Notes: generated from the sequence alone by a model not told the origin. 64,000 bases of DNA from JANQGH01 sp039177555 (GCA_039177555.1 JBCDFV010000001.1:124001-188000), one strand, 5' to 3'. Shown: positions 43,789-55,366, counted from the stretch's first letter. Numbers and translations: made by a program.

Positions 43789-45036
43789 ATGATCGAGCTG
43801 ACTGACCGGCAGCGTGCGGCCGCCAATGGCGAGGATGGCGAGGGCAGTGCGCTCGCCATGCAGATCGTCGTGGAAACGGCGCGCCTGCTGGGTGCAAGGC
43901 GCCTGATCCCGATCGCGTCCGCCCATATCGATGGCTGTCTCTATCACGGCGACAGCGGCGTTCAGTTTGCCGAACGGCTGGTCGCAGGCGGTGCCAAGGT
44001 CGCGGTGCCGACGACCTTGAACGTCGGTGCGCTAAACCTGCTGCGACCCGGCCAGGACCGGCTGGACGGCCACAAGCGTGCCATGGCGCAGCGGCTGATG
44101 GCCGCCTACGAGGCCATGGGCTGCCGGCCAAGCTGGACCTGCGCACCCTACCAGACCGGTCATCGGCCGGCGCTGGGCCAGGACGTCGCCTGGGGCGAGA
44201 GCAACGCCGTCGCCTTCACCAACTCCGTGCTCGGCGCGCGAACCAACCGCTATGGCGACTTCCTGGACATCGCCTGTGCCATCACCGGCCTGGCCCCTGC
44301 AACCGGCCTGCATCTGCCCGAGAATCGCCGCGCAACGGTGCGCATCGATACCGCGCAACTATCAGATCGGCTTGTCGCATCGGACGCCTTGTATCCGGTG
44401 CTGGGCGCCTGGTTGGGCCGTCTGGTCGGGGAGACGGTTGCAGTGATCGAAGGCCTGCCGTCCACTCTCACCGAAGACCGGCTGAAAGCACTTGGCGCGT
44501 CGGCCGCGGCCGCAGGGGCCGTCGGGCTGGTTCACGTCGCGGGCGTCACCCCGGAAGCCCCGACCGTCGAGGCGGCGCTCGGGCATCAGCCCGCGGAAGA
44601 GACCATCCGCCCGACGGCCGACATGCTGATTGCCGAGCGCGACCGGCTGTCGACGGCCGACGGCGACAGGATCGATGCCGTCGCCCTCGGCAGTCCACAT
44701 TTCTCGCTGTCGGAGTTCGAGGATTTCGAACAAATGCTCGGCGACAGGTACGTTGCGGTGCCCACTTACATCTGCACTGCCCGTGACACGCTTGCGTCCC
44801 TTGGACCGCGCGCAACGCGCCTGGAAGGCCAGGGGGTCACCATGGTTGTCGATACCTGCGTCGTGGTGACGCCGATCCTGGCCGAGATCGACGGCGTGTT
44901 GATGACCAATTCCGGCAAGTTCGCGCACTATACCCCGTCCAACACCGGCTACGCGGTGCTGTTCGGCAGCCTGGCGGACTGCATCGAGAGTGCGGTGGCC
45001 GGTCGTGCGGTCAGGGACGATGCGCTGTGGCGATGA
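43789..45036 (+). CDS. Aconitase X large (catalytic) subunit
   Basis: A 415-residue AcnX (DUF521-type) protein. Iron-sulfur and substrate region motifs include ASAHIDGCLYHGDSG, VPTTLNVGALNLL, WGESNAVAFTNSVLGARTNRYGDFLDI, and later LGSPHFSLSEFEDF, VPTYICTARDT and VVDTCVVVTP with its cysteines. Bacterial AcnX enzymes act as cis-3-hydroxy-L-proline dehydratases; archaeal ones act on mevalonate 5-phosphate. The two-gene form is used here, the stop overlapping the small-subunit start in ATGA. Substrate is inferred. Confidence 0.9.
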   Translation: MIELTDRQRAAANGEDGEGSALAMQIVVETARLLGARRLIPIASAHIDGCLYHGDSGVQFAERLVAGGAKVAVPTTLNVGALNLLRPGQDRLDGHKRAMAQRLMAAYEAMGCRPSWTCAPYQTGHRPALGQDVAWGESNAVAFTNSVLGARTNRYGDFLDIACAITGLAPATGLHLPENRRATVRIDTAQLSDRLVASDALYPVLGAWLGRLVGETVAVIEGLPSTLTEDRLKALGASAAAAGAVGLVHVAGVTPEAPTVEAALGHQPAEETIRPTADMLIAERDRLSTADGDRIDAVALGSPHFSLSEFEDFEQMLGDRYVAVPTYICTARDTLASLGPRATRLEGQGVTMVVDTCVVVTPILAEIDGVLMTNSGKFAHYTPSNTGYAVLFGSLADCIESAVAGRAVRDDALWR

Positions 45037-45449
45037 AGGGCGATACTCTGTTGGCCGGCGAGGCCGCAGGCCCGGTCCTGCGCCTTGATGCGCCGATTAG
45101 CTTTTGGGGCGGCGTCGATCCGGCCTCGGGCCAGATCGTCGACCCGCGCCATCCGCAATACCGCGCTCATGTCGCCGGTACGGTACTACTCGTTCCCGCA
45201 ACGGTCGGCTCGTCGTCCTCCTCTTCGGTGCTGTTGGAGTTGATCGCCCAGGGCCGGGCGCCGGCCGCGATCGCGCTGGGCAAGGCCGACGCCATTCTCT
45301 GCCTGGGCGCCGTCGTGGCGACCGCCATGGGCTGGCCCGCGCCGCCGGTCATCGCGCTGGATGCGGAAAAACAGCGCGCGTTCGAAACGGGATCGTTCGT
45401 CCGGTTGACAGCGGACGGTGTCATCCACACAACAGCGTCAGCCGACTAA
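45033..45449 (+). CDS. Aconitase X small (swivel) subunit, DUF126
   Basis: A 138-residue partner of the large AcnX subunit. The DUF126 swivel-domain pattern is visible: GEAAGPVLRLDAPISFWGGVDPASGQIVDPRHPQYRAHVAGTVLLVPATVGSSSSSSVLLELI, in which the GSSSSS serine stretch is typical of the active site. The ATG at 45033 overlaps the large-subunit stop; the GTG at 45027 would add two residues. Together the two make one dehydratase. Confidence 0.9.
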   Translation: MKGDTLLAGEAAGPVLRLDAPISFWGGVDPASGQIVDPRHPQYRAHVAGTVLLVPATVGSSSSSSVLLELIAQGRAPAAIALGKADAILCLGAVVATAMGWPAPPVIALDAEKQRAFETGSFVRLTADGVIHTTASAD

Positions 45450-45475
45450 CACCGACGCCGAAGAAAGGCCTACCC

Positions 45476-46147
45476 ATGCTGACGACCGAGAAGATCCACC
45501 TGACCGCCGAGGACGGCCACAGCTTTTCGGCCTACTGCGCCCGGCCCAAGGGCGACATCAAGGGCGGGCTGGTGATCTTGCAGGAGATTTTCGGCGTCAA
45601 CCACCACATAAGGGCGGTGGTCGACGGTTTCGCACGCGAAGGCTACGCCGCGATCGCGCCCGCCGTGTTCGACCGTATCCAGCCGGATTACGAGGCGGAC
45701 TATGACCCGGCCGCCGTTGCGGCCGGCAGAGAGGTCGTGATGGCGCTGGGCAGCGAAGGCCCCTTGATGGATATCGACGCCGCTATCCAGGCGGTGAAGC
45801 CGCACGGCCAGGTCGGCGTCGTGGGCTATTGCTGGGGCGGCTCGTTCGCCTGGCTATCGGCCAGCCGGCTGAAACCCGCGGCCGCGATCGCCTATTACGG
45901 CGGCCGCATTCCGGACATGCTGGACGAAAAGCCGACCTGCCCGGTGATGATGCATTTTGGCGAGTTGGACGCGCACATTCCGATGGACGTGGTCGAAGCG
46001 GTGCGCAAGGCCTTCCCGGACATCCCGATCTGCACCTATCCGGCCCGCCATGGCTTCAACTGCGACGAACGCGCCGAGTATGACGCGGACAGCGCCAAGC
46101 TGGCGCGTGAACGTACGCTGGAATTCCTCCAGATTCACGTCTGCTGA
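45476..46147 (+). CDS. Dienelactone hydrolase family protein
   Basis: A 223-residue alpha/beta hydrolase. The nucleophile Cys lies in VGYCWGGSFAWL near residue 123, the Asp in GELDAHIP and the His in ARHGFNCDE, giving a Cys-Asp-His triad. LQEIFGVNHHIRAVVDGFAREGYAAIAP is typical. It follows the AcnX small subunit by 26 bases with AAAGG upstream, so it may belong to the same degradative operon, though AcnX pathways do not obviously need a lactonase. Substrate unknown. Confidence 0.92.
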   Translation: MLTTEKIHLTAEDGHSFSAYCARPKGDIKGGLVILQEIFGVNHHIRAVVDGFAREGYAAIAPAVFDRIQPDYEADYDPAAVAAGREVVMALGSEGPLMDIDAAIQAVKPHGQVGVVGYCWGGSFAWLSASRLKPAAAIAYYGGRIPDMLDEKPTCPVMMHFGELDAHIPMDVVEAVRKAFPDIPICTYPARHGFNCDERAEYDADSAKLARERTLEFLQIHVC

Positions 46148-46177
46148 AAAAAGGGCGCCGGCCACAAGCCGGCGCCC
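46147..46177 (-). terminator. Terminator of clpB (minus strand)
   Basis: GGGCGCCGGC (46153-46162), 5-base loop, GCCGGCGCCC (46168-46177). Read on the minus strand the stem is followed by six T residues, eight bases after the clpB stop. It lies directly behind the hydrolase stop and may serve that gene weakly too. Confidence 0.85.
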
Positions 46178-46184
46178 CCTTGAC

Positions 46185-48770
<2,586 letters not shown>

Positions 48771-48951
48771 TCGTTCGTCTCTCCACTGGTTCGACGGACC
48801 GCCCTCTTAGAGGCACGCGTCCGTTCTCGACCCACATAAGTGCAATCCTGGGAGGATCTTACTGGATTTGGGGCGGCAAACCGGCGGGTGCAAGAGGCCA
48901 TCTCACCGCTTGGTGACCGACCGTTATTCGCCGATCGGCAGGGACACCCCC

Positions 48952-49824
48952 ATGTCGATCGAAACCCGCCTTGGAGGCCCGACTGCCATGCTGCCCCTCT
49001 CCCGCCGCCAGATGCTCATTGCCGCCGGTTCCGCCGCTGCATTGCTGACGGCTCCGGCCGCCCTCGCCGCACCGCGCTCGGATCTGTGGCCGCGCTGGCA
49101 GGCCCATGACGCCGCATCTCGCCGGTCGGTGGATCACGCCGGATGGGACGCATTCGTGGCCCGCTATCGCGTTGAAGGGGCTGACGGCGTGGCCCGCGTC
49201 GCCTATGGCGCCGTCACCCAAACCGACCGGCAAGCGCTTGGCGACTATCTTGCTCTTCTGTCCGCAACGCCGGTTTCCAGCCTGAACCAGGCGGAACAGT
49301 TCAGCTATTGGGTCAACTTCTACAACGCCCTGACGGTTCAGGTCATCCTGGACCACTACCCGGTCGCCTCGATCCGGGATATCGACATTTCCCCGGGCCT
49401 GTTCGCCAACGGCCCCTGGGGTGCGCCACTGGCCACGGTCGAGGGCGAGGCGCTCAGCCTGGACGATATCGAGCATCGCATCCTGCGGCCGATCTGGCAG
49501 GACCCGCGCATCCATTACGTCGTCAATTGCGCCGCCATCGGCTGCCCCAACCTGCCGGCGCGAGCGCTGCGGCCCAGCACCAACGATGTAACCATGAACG
49601 CCGCCGCCACCGCCTACGTCAACGATCCGCGCGGCGTCGACCTGGCGCCAAACGGCCTGACCGTGTCGCGCATCTACGATTGGTTTGCGGAGGATTTCGG
49701 TGATTTGCGCGCGCATCTGACGCGCTACGCGACCGGCGACAGAGCTGCGTCACTGGCGTCCGGCGTGGCGATCACGCGCTATCGCTATGACTGGTCGCTG
49801 AACGATCTCGACAGCGAAGGGTGA
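48952..49824 (+). CDS. DUF547 domain-containing exported protein
   Basis: A 290-residue protein. A signal with twin-arginine-like SRRQMLIAAGSAAALLTAPAALA ends near residue 38, so it is exported, perhaps by Tat. The DUF547 region includes SLNQAEQFSYWVNFYNALTVQVILDHYP, then RILRPIWQDPRIHYVVNCAAIGCPNLPARAL. The function of DUF547 is unknown; a Cys-His arrangement recalls thiol proteases but no activity is established. The ATG at 48952 places the signal properly. MOSC follows 46 bases on. Confidence 0.87.
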   Translation: MSIETRLGGPTAMLPLSRRQMLIAAGSAAALLTAPAALAAPRSDLWPRWQAHDAASRRSVDHAGWDAFVARYRVEGADGVARVAYGAVTQTDRQALGDYLALLSATPVSSLNQAEQFSYWVNFYNALTVQVILDHYPVASIRDIDISPGLFANGPWGAPLATVEGEALSLDDIEHRILRPIWQDPRIHYVVNCAAIGCPNLPARALRPSTNDVTMNAAATAYVNDPRGVDLAPNGLTVSRIYDWFAEDFGDLRAHLTRYATGDRAASLASGVAITRYRYDWSLNDLDSEG

Positions 49825-49870
49825 GCCGGGAATTGACAAGAGCGGCGATCGCTGCCCATAAGCGGCGACC

Positions 49871-50635
49871 ATGTCGACAGAAACACATGTCCAGGCCATT
49901 CGCATTCATCCTGTCAAAAGCCTGACGGCGCAGGATCTGGATGCGGTTGATGTGCTCGAAGGCCAAGGGCTGCCCAACGACCGGCGGTTCGCCATCACCC
50001 ATAAGGCCAGCCGGTTTGATACGGCGCATCCGGCCTGGCAATCCAAACAGCAGTTCCTGAACCTGATGCGGCACGAGCGGCTGGCCCAACTCGACAGCCA
50101 CTTCGATGCGGACACCGGCGCCTTGACCCTTTCGCGCGGCGGCCGCCCGGTGGCCAAAGGCAACGTCACGACGCCGCTGGGACGGGAGTTGATCAACCAG
50201 TTCCTGTCGGCCTTTGTCGGCCAGGAAGCGCGCGGCGCGGCCAAGCTCGTCGAGGTTTCGGAAGGCAGTCTGGCCGACCGGAACGCGCCCTTCATATCGA
50301 TCATCAGTTCTGCGACCGTCCGCGATCTGGAACGTGTCGTGCGCCAGCCGCTTGACCCCAAGCGCTTTCGCGGGAACCTGTTGATCGATAGCGCCGACCC
50401 GTGGGCGGAATTCGCGTGGGTCGGCAAGACGATCACCGTCGGCTCGGCGCACTTGAAGATCATTGAGCGCATCGGTCGGTGCGAGGCGACGAACGTCAAC
50501 CCGGCCACCGCCGAACGGGACGCCAACATCCCCAAGGCGCTGCTGGACGGTTACGGCCACGCCGACTGCGGCGTGATGGCCGTCGTGACCCGGCCCGGCA
50601 CAATCCGCGTCGGCGATGGGCTGGCGATCGCCTAA
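49871..50635 (+). CDS. MOSC domain-containing protein
   Basis: A 254-residue protein with the N-terminal beta-barrel MOSC_N (VQAIRIHPVKSLTAQDLDAVDVLEGQGLPNDRRFAI) and the MOSC domain (LIDSADPWAEFAWVGKTITVGSAHLKI), with the conserved Cys in ERIGRCEATNVNPATAERD. These proteins resemble the molybdenum-cofactor sulfurase C-terminus, YcbX and mARC; they bind the cofactor or act as reductases of N-hydroxylated compounds. Substrate unknown. It overlaps DctM tail-to-tail by 4 bases. Confidence 0.88.
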   Translation: MSTETHVQAIRIHPVKSLTAQDLDAVDVLEGQGLPNDRRFAITHKASRFDTAHPAWQSKQQFLNLMRHERLAQLDSHFDADTGALTLSRGGRPVAKGNVTTPLGRELINQFLSAFVGQEARGAAKLVEVSEGSLADRNAPFISIISSATVRDLERVVRQPLDPKRFRGNLLIDSADPWAEFAWVGKTITVGSAHLKIIERIGRCEATNVNPATAERDANIPKALLDGYGHADCGVMAVVTRPGTIRVGDGLAIA

Positions 50636-51906
50636 AGCGCGAACGGCAAGAACAGGGCCAGGTCCGGAACCAGGGCGATCGCGACGACGGTGGCCAGCAT
50701 CAACAGCAGGAACGGCCAGACACCGGCCGCCACCTCGCCGATGGTCGTTCGGGCCGTTGCCTGGATGACATAGAGGTTCATGCCGACGGGCGGGGTGATC
50801 AGGGCGATCTCGACCATGATCACGAAAAAGACCCCGAACCAGACCGAATCGATGCCGAGCGGCACTAAGGCAGGCGCCAGGACCGGCACCATGATCAGCA
50901 TCATCGCCAGGGATTCCAGGAACAGGCCCATTACGATGAGGATCAAGGCGACCGCGCCAATGAAGACCAGCGGCTCGGTCGCACTCGCGATCAGCGCCTG
51001 GGAGATGTCGTAAGGGATACGATAAAGCGTGATCGCGCGGCCGAATAGCTTCGCGCCGGCAATGATGATCAGGATGGCGACCGTCGTCTTCATCGACGCG
51101 ATGACGGCCTCTTTGAACAAGCTCCAGGTCATCGTGCGCAATATCAGCGCCGTTATCACCACCGACAGCGCGAAGCCGACCGCCGCCGCCTCGGTCGGCG
51201 TGAAAGCGCCGGCATAGATGCCCGCGATCACGACAATCGCCAGCAACGCCGACGGCAAGGCGCGGCGGGTCGCGCGAGAGCGCTCCGCCCACGGGGCCTT
51301 CGGGCTCGGCCGATAGCCCGGCGACAGCCTGGCGTGAAGAAACGCATAAGCGCAGAACAGACCGATCAGCACCAGGCCCGGCCCCACTCCGGCCAGGAAC
51401 AGTTCCAGCACCGACTGCTCGGTGATGAAGGCATAGACAATCATCGGGATCGATGGCGGGATCAGAATGCCCAGCGTGCCGGCAGCCGCCAGAAGGCCGT
51501 AAACGAAGCGGCGCGGATAGCCCCGCTGCACCATCTCCGGGATCGCGACAGTGCCGATCGTGGCCGCCGTGGCCACCGACGAGCCGGAAATGGCCGCGAA
51601 CAAGCCGCATGAGACGATCGTCGTGATGGCGAGGCCGCCCGGCCAATGGCCGACCCAGGCCTGCACGGCGGCGAACAGGTCGCGCCCCACGCCGCCCTTC
51701 AGCAAGACGTTCGACATCAGCAGGAACAGTGGCACGGCCAGCAGAATGAAATTGTCGATCGACGACAGGAACGTCTGCCCGACGATCAACAGGGAGAAAT
51801 CGCCCAGCCAGAGCAGCGCGAGGCCCAGGGCGGCCAGGGCGAAGCCGACCGGCACGCCGATCAGCAACAGGCCGATCAGGCCGGCAAGGATTAGAACGGT
51901 CGTCAA
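50632..51906 (-). CDS. TRAP transporter large permease DctM
   Basis: A 424-residue inner-membrane protein with about twelve helices. Family signatures include FLMSNVLLKGGVGRDLFAAVQAWVGHWPGGLA, SGSSVATAATIGTVAIPEMVQRGYPRRFVYGL near residue 108, and GILIPPSIPMIVYAFITEQSV. It carries organic acids or similar solutes with sodium together with DctQ and a periplasmic DctP. The dctQ stop overlaps its start by 4 bases. The matching dctP lies about 3 kb upstream beyond two plus-strand genes. Confidence 0.94.
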   Translation of the reverse strand: MTTVLILAGLIGLLLIGVPVGFALAALGLALLWLGDFSLLIVGQTFLSSIDNFILLAVPLFLLMSNVLLKGGVGRDLFAAVQAWVGHWPGGLAITTIVSCGLFAAISGSSVATAATIGTVAIPEMVQRGYPRRFVYGLLAAAGTLGILIPPSIPMIVYAFITEQSVLELFLAGVGPGLVLIGLFCAYAFLHARLSPGYRPSPKAPWAERSRATRRALPSALLAIVVIAGIYAGAFTPTEAAAVGFALSVVITALILRTMTWSLFKEAVIASMKTTVAILIIIAGAKLFGRAITLYRIPYDISQALIASATEPLVFIGAVALILIVMGLFLESLAMMLIMVPVLAPALVPLGIDSVWFGVFFVIMVEIALITPPVGMNLYVIQATARTTIGEVAAGVWPFLLLMLATVVAIALVPDLALFLPFAL

Positions 51907-52433
51907 TCGGGCGGCGGCGGCGCGATGGCGGCCCGCCCCCCCAATCCCAAACGCGCCAGTTCAACAACGGCTTGCAGCGCGATGAGCGCGAAACCGATAG
52001 GGATCGAGGCCTCCGTGGCCCAGGCCGGCAGGTTCAACATCGACCCGGTGGTGCGGCCGCGCTGAAGAGAATCGAGGGCAATATCGGCGCCGTACCAGAC
52101 GGCCGCTAAGCACACGCTCAAGACGACAGCCAACGACAGCGCCTCAGTCACGCGCCGCCAACCCTCGGGCAACCTTTGGGTGACGGCCGTAATGGTGATG
52201 TGCCTGCGCTGCCGCAACAGCGCCGCGGCGGCCAGATAGGTCGCCCAGATCAGGCACAGCAGGGACAGTTCGGCTGCCCACACGGTTGGCGCGACGAAGA
52301 CGTACCGAGCAACGACTTCGACGACCAGCATCGCGCCCGCCACAACGAACAGCCAAGCCGCAACGGTGGCAAAGGCACCCGTTAAGCGATCGACCAGCTT
52401 GAAAAACAGGCCTTCGGTCGGGCTTGGTCGCAT
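51903..52433 (-). CDS. TRAP transporter small permease DctQ
   Basis: A 176-residue four-helix membrane protein. FATVAAWLFVVAGAMLVVEVVARYVF and ELSLLCLIWATYLAAAALLRQRRHITITAV are typical of DctQ. It supports DctM in the membrane. It overlaps dctM by four bases in ATGA. Upstream on the same strand there is no solute-binding gene until 55.4 kb; in between lie the symporter-thioesterase fusion and its reductase on the other strand. Confidence 0.9.
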   Translation of the reverse strand: MRPSPTEGLFFKLVDRLTGAFATVAAWLFVVAGAMLVVEVVARYVFVAPTVWAAELSLLCLIWATYLAAAALLRQRRHITITAVTQRLPEGWRRVTEALSLAVVLSVCLAAVWYGADIALDSLQRGRTTGSMLNLPAWATEASIPIGFALIALQAVVELARLGLGGRAAIAPPPPD

Positions 52434-52666
52434 GACGTCTCTCGTTGAGGGCCTGTCCGCCGACAGTGTGGTCCGGCGGCGACCATGACCGAATCACGAA
52501 CGTAGCGCGAGCGAAATTCAACGCTGCCCGCCTAGCTAACCAAGCCAGCCTGCGCGACCATGAACATTCAATTAAAATTGAGGGACCAGCTATTTAAACG
52601 GTTGATCTCTTCTTCAATCGCGTTAGAGTTGCGGTCTTGCGGAGGATACGCGTTAATCATAAGGCG

Positions 52667-54580
52667 ATGCACATGCTAAGCTGGCCCGCATCCATTGCGT
52701 TGTCCTGGCTTTGGGGCCTGGGCTTCTTCTTTTCGATCCACTTTGCCTTCAGTTACGGCTTTGTGGGACTGATCCTGTTCGCGCTGCCGAACGCGCTGGG
52801 CCTCGTCCTGTTCGGCGTGCTGACCGGACGGATCGGCAATGCGGCCGCGATACGCGCTTGGATCGAAAAGGCGTTTACCCGCTACGGCGCCATCTTCGCG
52901 CTCTATCAGATCGCGGCCCTGTCGCTGACCTTGTTCGCGTTGATGGCCTACTTTGCCTTGCCGGCCGGCGTCGAACTGCCGTTCGCGGTGGGCTTCGCGG
53001 TGCTTGCCATCAGTATCTTCCTGGCCGAGGCCACCGGCTTTCCGCGCATTCGTATCGTTCATCTCGTGCTGCTGGGCGTCTTTGCTGTGCTGGCCGTCTT
53101 CCTGCTTGTGTCAGCCAGCCAGCCGGACGCGCCGAGGCCGCCTGCGGCAGGGTTAGACGACGGCGAGTTCTGGGCCTATCTGATACCGCTGACCGTCGGC
53201 CTGCTGGTGGGCCCTTGGATGGACCTACAGCAATGGCAGCGCGCCGTGGCCGTCGCCGAGCGCGGCCAGTCAGTGGCACGGGCTTTCGCGATTGGCGGCG
53301 GCATTTTCTTCGTCCTGTTGCTCGCTCTGGGCAGCCTTGGGCTGATGCTGGTTTCGCCGGACGTGACCGTGGCGCCGGCCGCGATCGACGGGCGGGTGCA
53401 TGCCGAGGCGGTGGTCGCGGCCTCGCTAGCCGGCCTGGATGGCGGCCTGTACCTGGCGGCGTTCGGGCTGATGGCCTTGATCGCGGTGGTGACGACCTGC
53501 GACAGCGGCTACCTCGCCCTGCGCTGGTTTCTGGAGAAGACCGAACAGACGGCCAGCAACCCGATCATGGCCCTGTTGCCCAAGGGGCTGATCAAGTCGC
53601 CCCTGCCCACCTTCGTGCTGGTCTTCGCCATCGCCGCCATCGGCATCGAGGCGTCGCTGGAACTTGAGCACTTCATGGTCCTGTATGCGACCATCTTCCT
53701 GGCCTATTCCCTGGCGCTCGCCATCCAGGCGGCCAAACGCAGGGAACCCGCGGCTTTGCGCCCGCTGCTTCCGCTCAGCGGGCTGGTCTCGCTCGGTCTC
53801 ATGGCGATTGGGTATTTCGAGCATCTCGACCCCCTGATGATCGTTGCCGTGCTGGTCCCGCCCGCGGCGGCCCTTGTCTGGTTGCGAACCGATGGCGGTG
53901 ACCGGTCTACCGAGGCATCAGATCCAACTGGCGGCAGCGGCACGGAACGACCGGAGCCTGGCCAAGACGGCACGATCACGGGCCTGCCGCAGCGCGGCCA
54001 TGCCGGCGCCAACGGCAACGGGGCTGCGGCGTTGAATGGTTCCAACGGCCACGCGCCCCAGATCTGGCACGCGGATGCGGACGCGCTCACGGCTTTCGAT
54101 CATGGCCCCCTAAACGGCAACGGCAACGGTCATCACGGGTTGCGCGATAAGCTGACCGACCTGTCGGGCTGGTTCGACAAGAAATGGTTCACGATCGAGA
54201 TCGTTCCGACCTATGGCGACACGAACTCCGTCGGCAATGTCTATTTCGCCAGCTATGTCGGCTGGATCGGTAAGGCGCGCGAGCTGTTCTTCCGCCACTG
54301 CATGCCCAACTTCGACCTGAACCAGACCCCCTATTTCATCCTGACCCGCAACTTCAATCACAAGTTCAAGCGCGAGACCAAGGAGTTCGAGGCGCTGACC
54401 GTTCGGCTGAAGATCGAAAGCTTCAATCGGAAATTCGTCAAGCTGCGCCACGAAATCCGCGATCGGATGGACCAGATGATTGGAGAAGGCGAACAAACCC
54501 TTATGTTTGTCGAAACGAGTGATTATCGTCTCATCGACATCCCGGGAGATGTCTATAATGCCTTCATTCCTCATGCCTGA
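52667..54580 (+). CDS. Fusion of SSS-like membrane domain with hotdog thioesterase
   Basis: This 637-residue protein has two parts. Residues 1-403 hold about eleven helices with symporter-like features: SWPASIALSWLWGLGFFF, PWMDLQQWQRAVAVAERGQS and ALIAVVTTCDSGYLAL recall sodium:solute symporter helices, but the usual first helix or helices are missing. Residues 405-500 are a polar Gly/Asn/Asp-rich linker. Residues 505-637 are a hotdog thioesterase with EIVPTYGDTNSVGNVYFASY and GWIGKARELFF, very like the enediyne thioesterases CalE7/DynE7. Starts at 52667 or 52673 are possible; an upstream GGAGG is too far away. A FabI-like gene follows 18 bases later. The combination suggests acyl release at the membrane; function unknown. 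Confidence 0.8.
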   Translation: MHMLSWPASIALSWLWGLGFFFSIHFAFSYGFVGLILFALPNALGLVLFGVLTGRIGNAAAIRAWIEKAFTRYGAIFALYQIAALSLTLFALMAYFALPAGVELPFAVGFAVLAISIFLAEATGFPRIRIVHLVLLGVFAVLAVFLLVSASQPDAPRPPAAGLDDGEFWAYLIPLTVGLLVGPWMDLQQWQRAVAVAERGQSVARAFAIGGGIFFVLLLALGSLGLMLVSPDVTVAPAAIDGRVHAEAVVAASLAGLDGGLYLAAFGLMALIAVVTTCDSGYLALRWFLEKTEQTASNPIMALLPKGLIKSPLPTFVLVFAIAAIGIEASLELEHFMVLYATIFLAYSLALAIQAAKRREPAALRPLLPLSGLVSLGLMAIGYFEHLDPLMIVAVLVPPAAALVWLRTDGGDRSTEASDPTGGSGTERPEPGQDGTITGLPQRGHAGANGNGAAALNGSNGHAPQIWHADADALTAFDHGPLNGNGNGHHGLRDKLTDLSGWFDKKWFTIEIVPTYGDTNSVGNVYFASYVGWIGKARELFFRHCMPNFDLNQTPYFILTRNFNHKFKRETKEFEALTVRLKIESFNRKFVKLRHEIRDRMDQMIGEGEQTLMFVETSDYRLIDIPGDVYNAFIPHA

Positions 54581-54598
54581 GCGGAGAGCGAATCACCG

Positions 54599-55366
54599 AT
54601 GCTGAGATTGCTGCAGACCCAGCGAGCCGAACTGCCCCAGCCTGAGGCCAAGCGCGCGCTGATCCTGGGCGTTTCGTCGCCGCGTTCGCTCGGCTTTGCC
54701 GTGGGCGAAAAGATGCAGGCGCGTGGTTGGGATACGATCATGACGACCCGGCGTTCGAAGGAACGCCAGGCCTTTCGCAACCACCGCCTGGTGCATTTCG
54801 ACTATCCCGACGACGTCGACGACATCAAGTTGGTCGACAATGTCGACGGCCTGGTCTTCTGTCTGGGCAGCACGCAGATCGGCGAGAAGAACGCCGGCCT
54901 GACCGGCGCGTCCTACGACAATTTCGTGCATACGCTGACGGTCAGCTGTTTTGCCTTCATCCAAGTCGTGCGCGAGATGAGCCAGCGCGACTACAAGCCG
55001 TCCTCCGTCGTGGCCTTGTCCTTTCTGGGCAGCGAGCGGGTCGTGCCGGGTTACGAAATGATGGGCGTCGCGAAGGCCGCCTTGGAACAGGCCGTACGCA
55101 CGCTGGCCTACGAACTCGGCCCCACCGGCATGCGGGTCAACGCGGTCTCGGCCGGCGCGGTGTCGACACCGTCGGCGCGCGTACTGCCCAACTTCCGACA
55201 GGTCCAGGCCGCGATGGCGGCGATGACCTTCATCCGACGCAATGTCGGCGCCGACGACGTGGCCAATGCGGTGTCGTTTCTTTTGAGCGACGAGAGCGCC
55301 GGCATCTCCGGCGAAATCCTACAGGTGAATGGCGGGCTGCGGCACGGCCTCAGCCTGGTCCATTAA
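54599..55366 (+). CDS. FabI-like enoyl-ACP reductase / SDR
   Basis: A 255-residue SDR of the FabI type. The cofactor motif LILGVSSPRSLGFAVGEKM matches the FabI pattern G-x5-S-x-(A/G). The active site is VPGYEMMGVAKAALEQAVR, with Tyr and Lys six residues apart as in FabI (Y-x6-K) rather than the usual four. The end SGEILQVNGGLRHG is typical. Only 18 bases after the thioesterase fusion, it is surely cotranscribed. It may reduce an enoyl chain in a special fatty-acid pathway. It is shorter at the N-terminus than authentic FabI. Its stop overlaps the dctP stop by 4 bases. Confidence 0.85.
   Translation: MLRLLQTQRAELPQPEAKRALILGVSSPRSLGFAVGEKMQARGWDTIMTTRRSKERQAFRNHRLVHFDYPDDVDDIKLVDNVDGLVFCLGSTQIGEKNAGLTGASYDNFVHTLTVSCFAFIQVVREMSQRDYKPSSVVALSFLGSERVVPGYEMMGVAKAALEQAVRTLAYELGPTGMRVNAVSAGAVSTPSARVLPNFRQVQAAMAAMTFIRRNVGADDVANAVSFLLSDESAGISGEILQVNGGLRHGLSLVH

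Noticed and set aside
41669..44146. Very long minus-strand open frame (825 codons) opposite rplY, pth and ychF
   Set aside because: It runs antisense to three well-identified genes and its sequence is Arg/His/Gln-rich without family features, as expected of a GC-rich shadow frame.
49772..51967. Long minus-strand open frame (731 codons) over the MOSC gene and dctM
   Set aside because: It is another frame of dctM and the antisense of MOSC; both real genes explain the region better.
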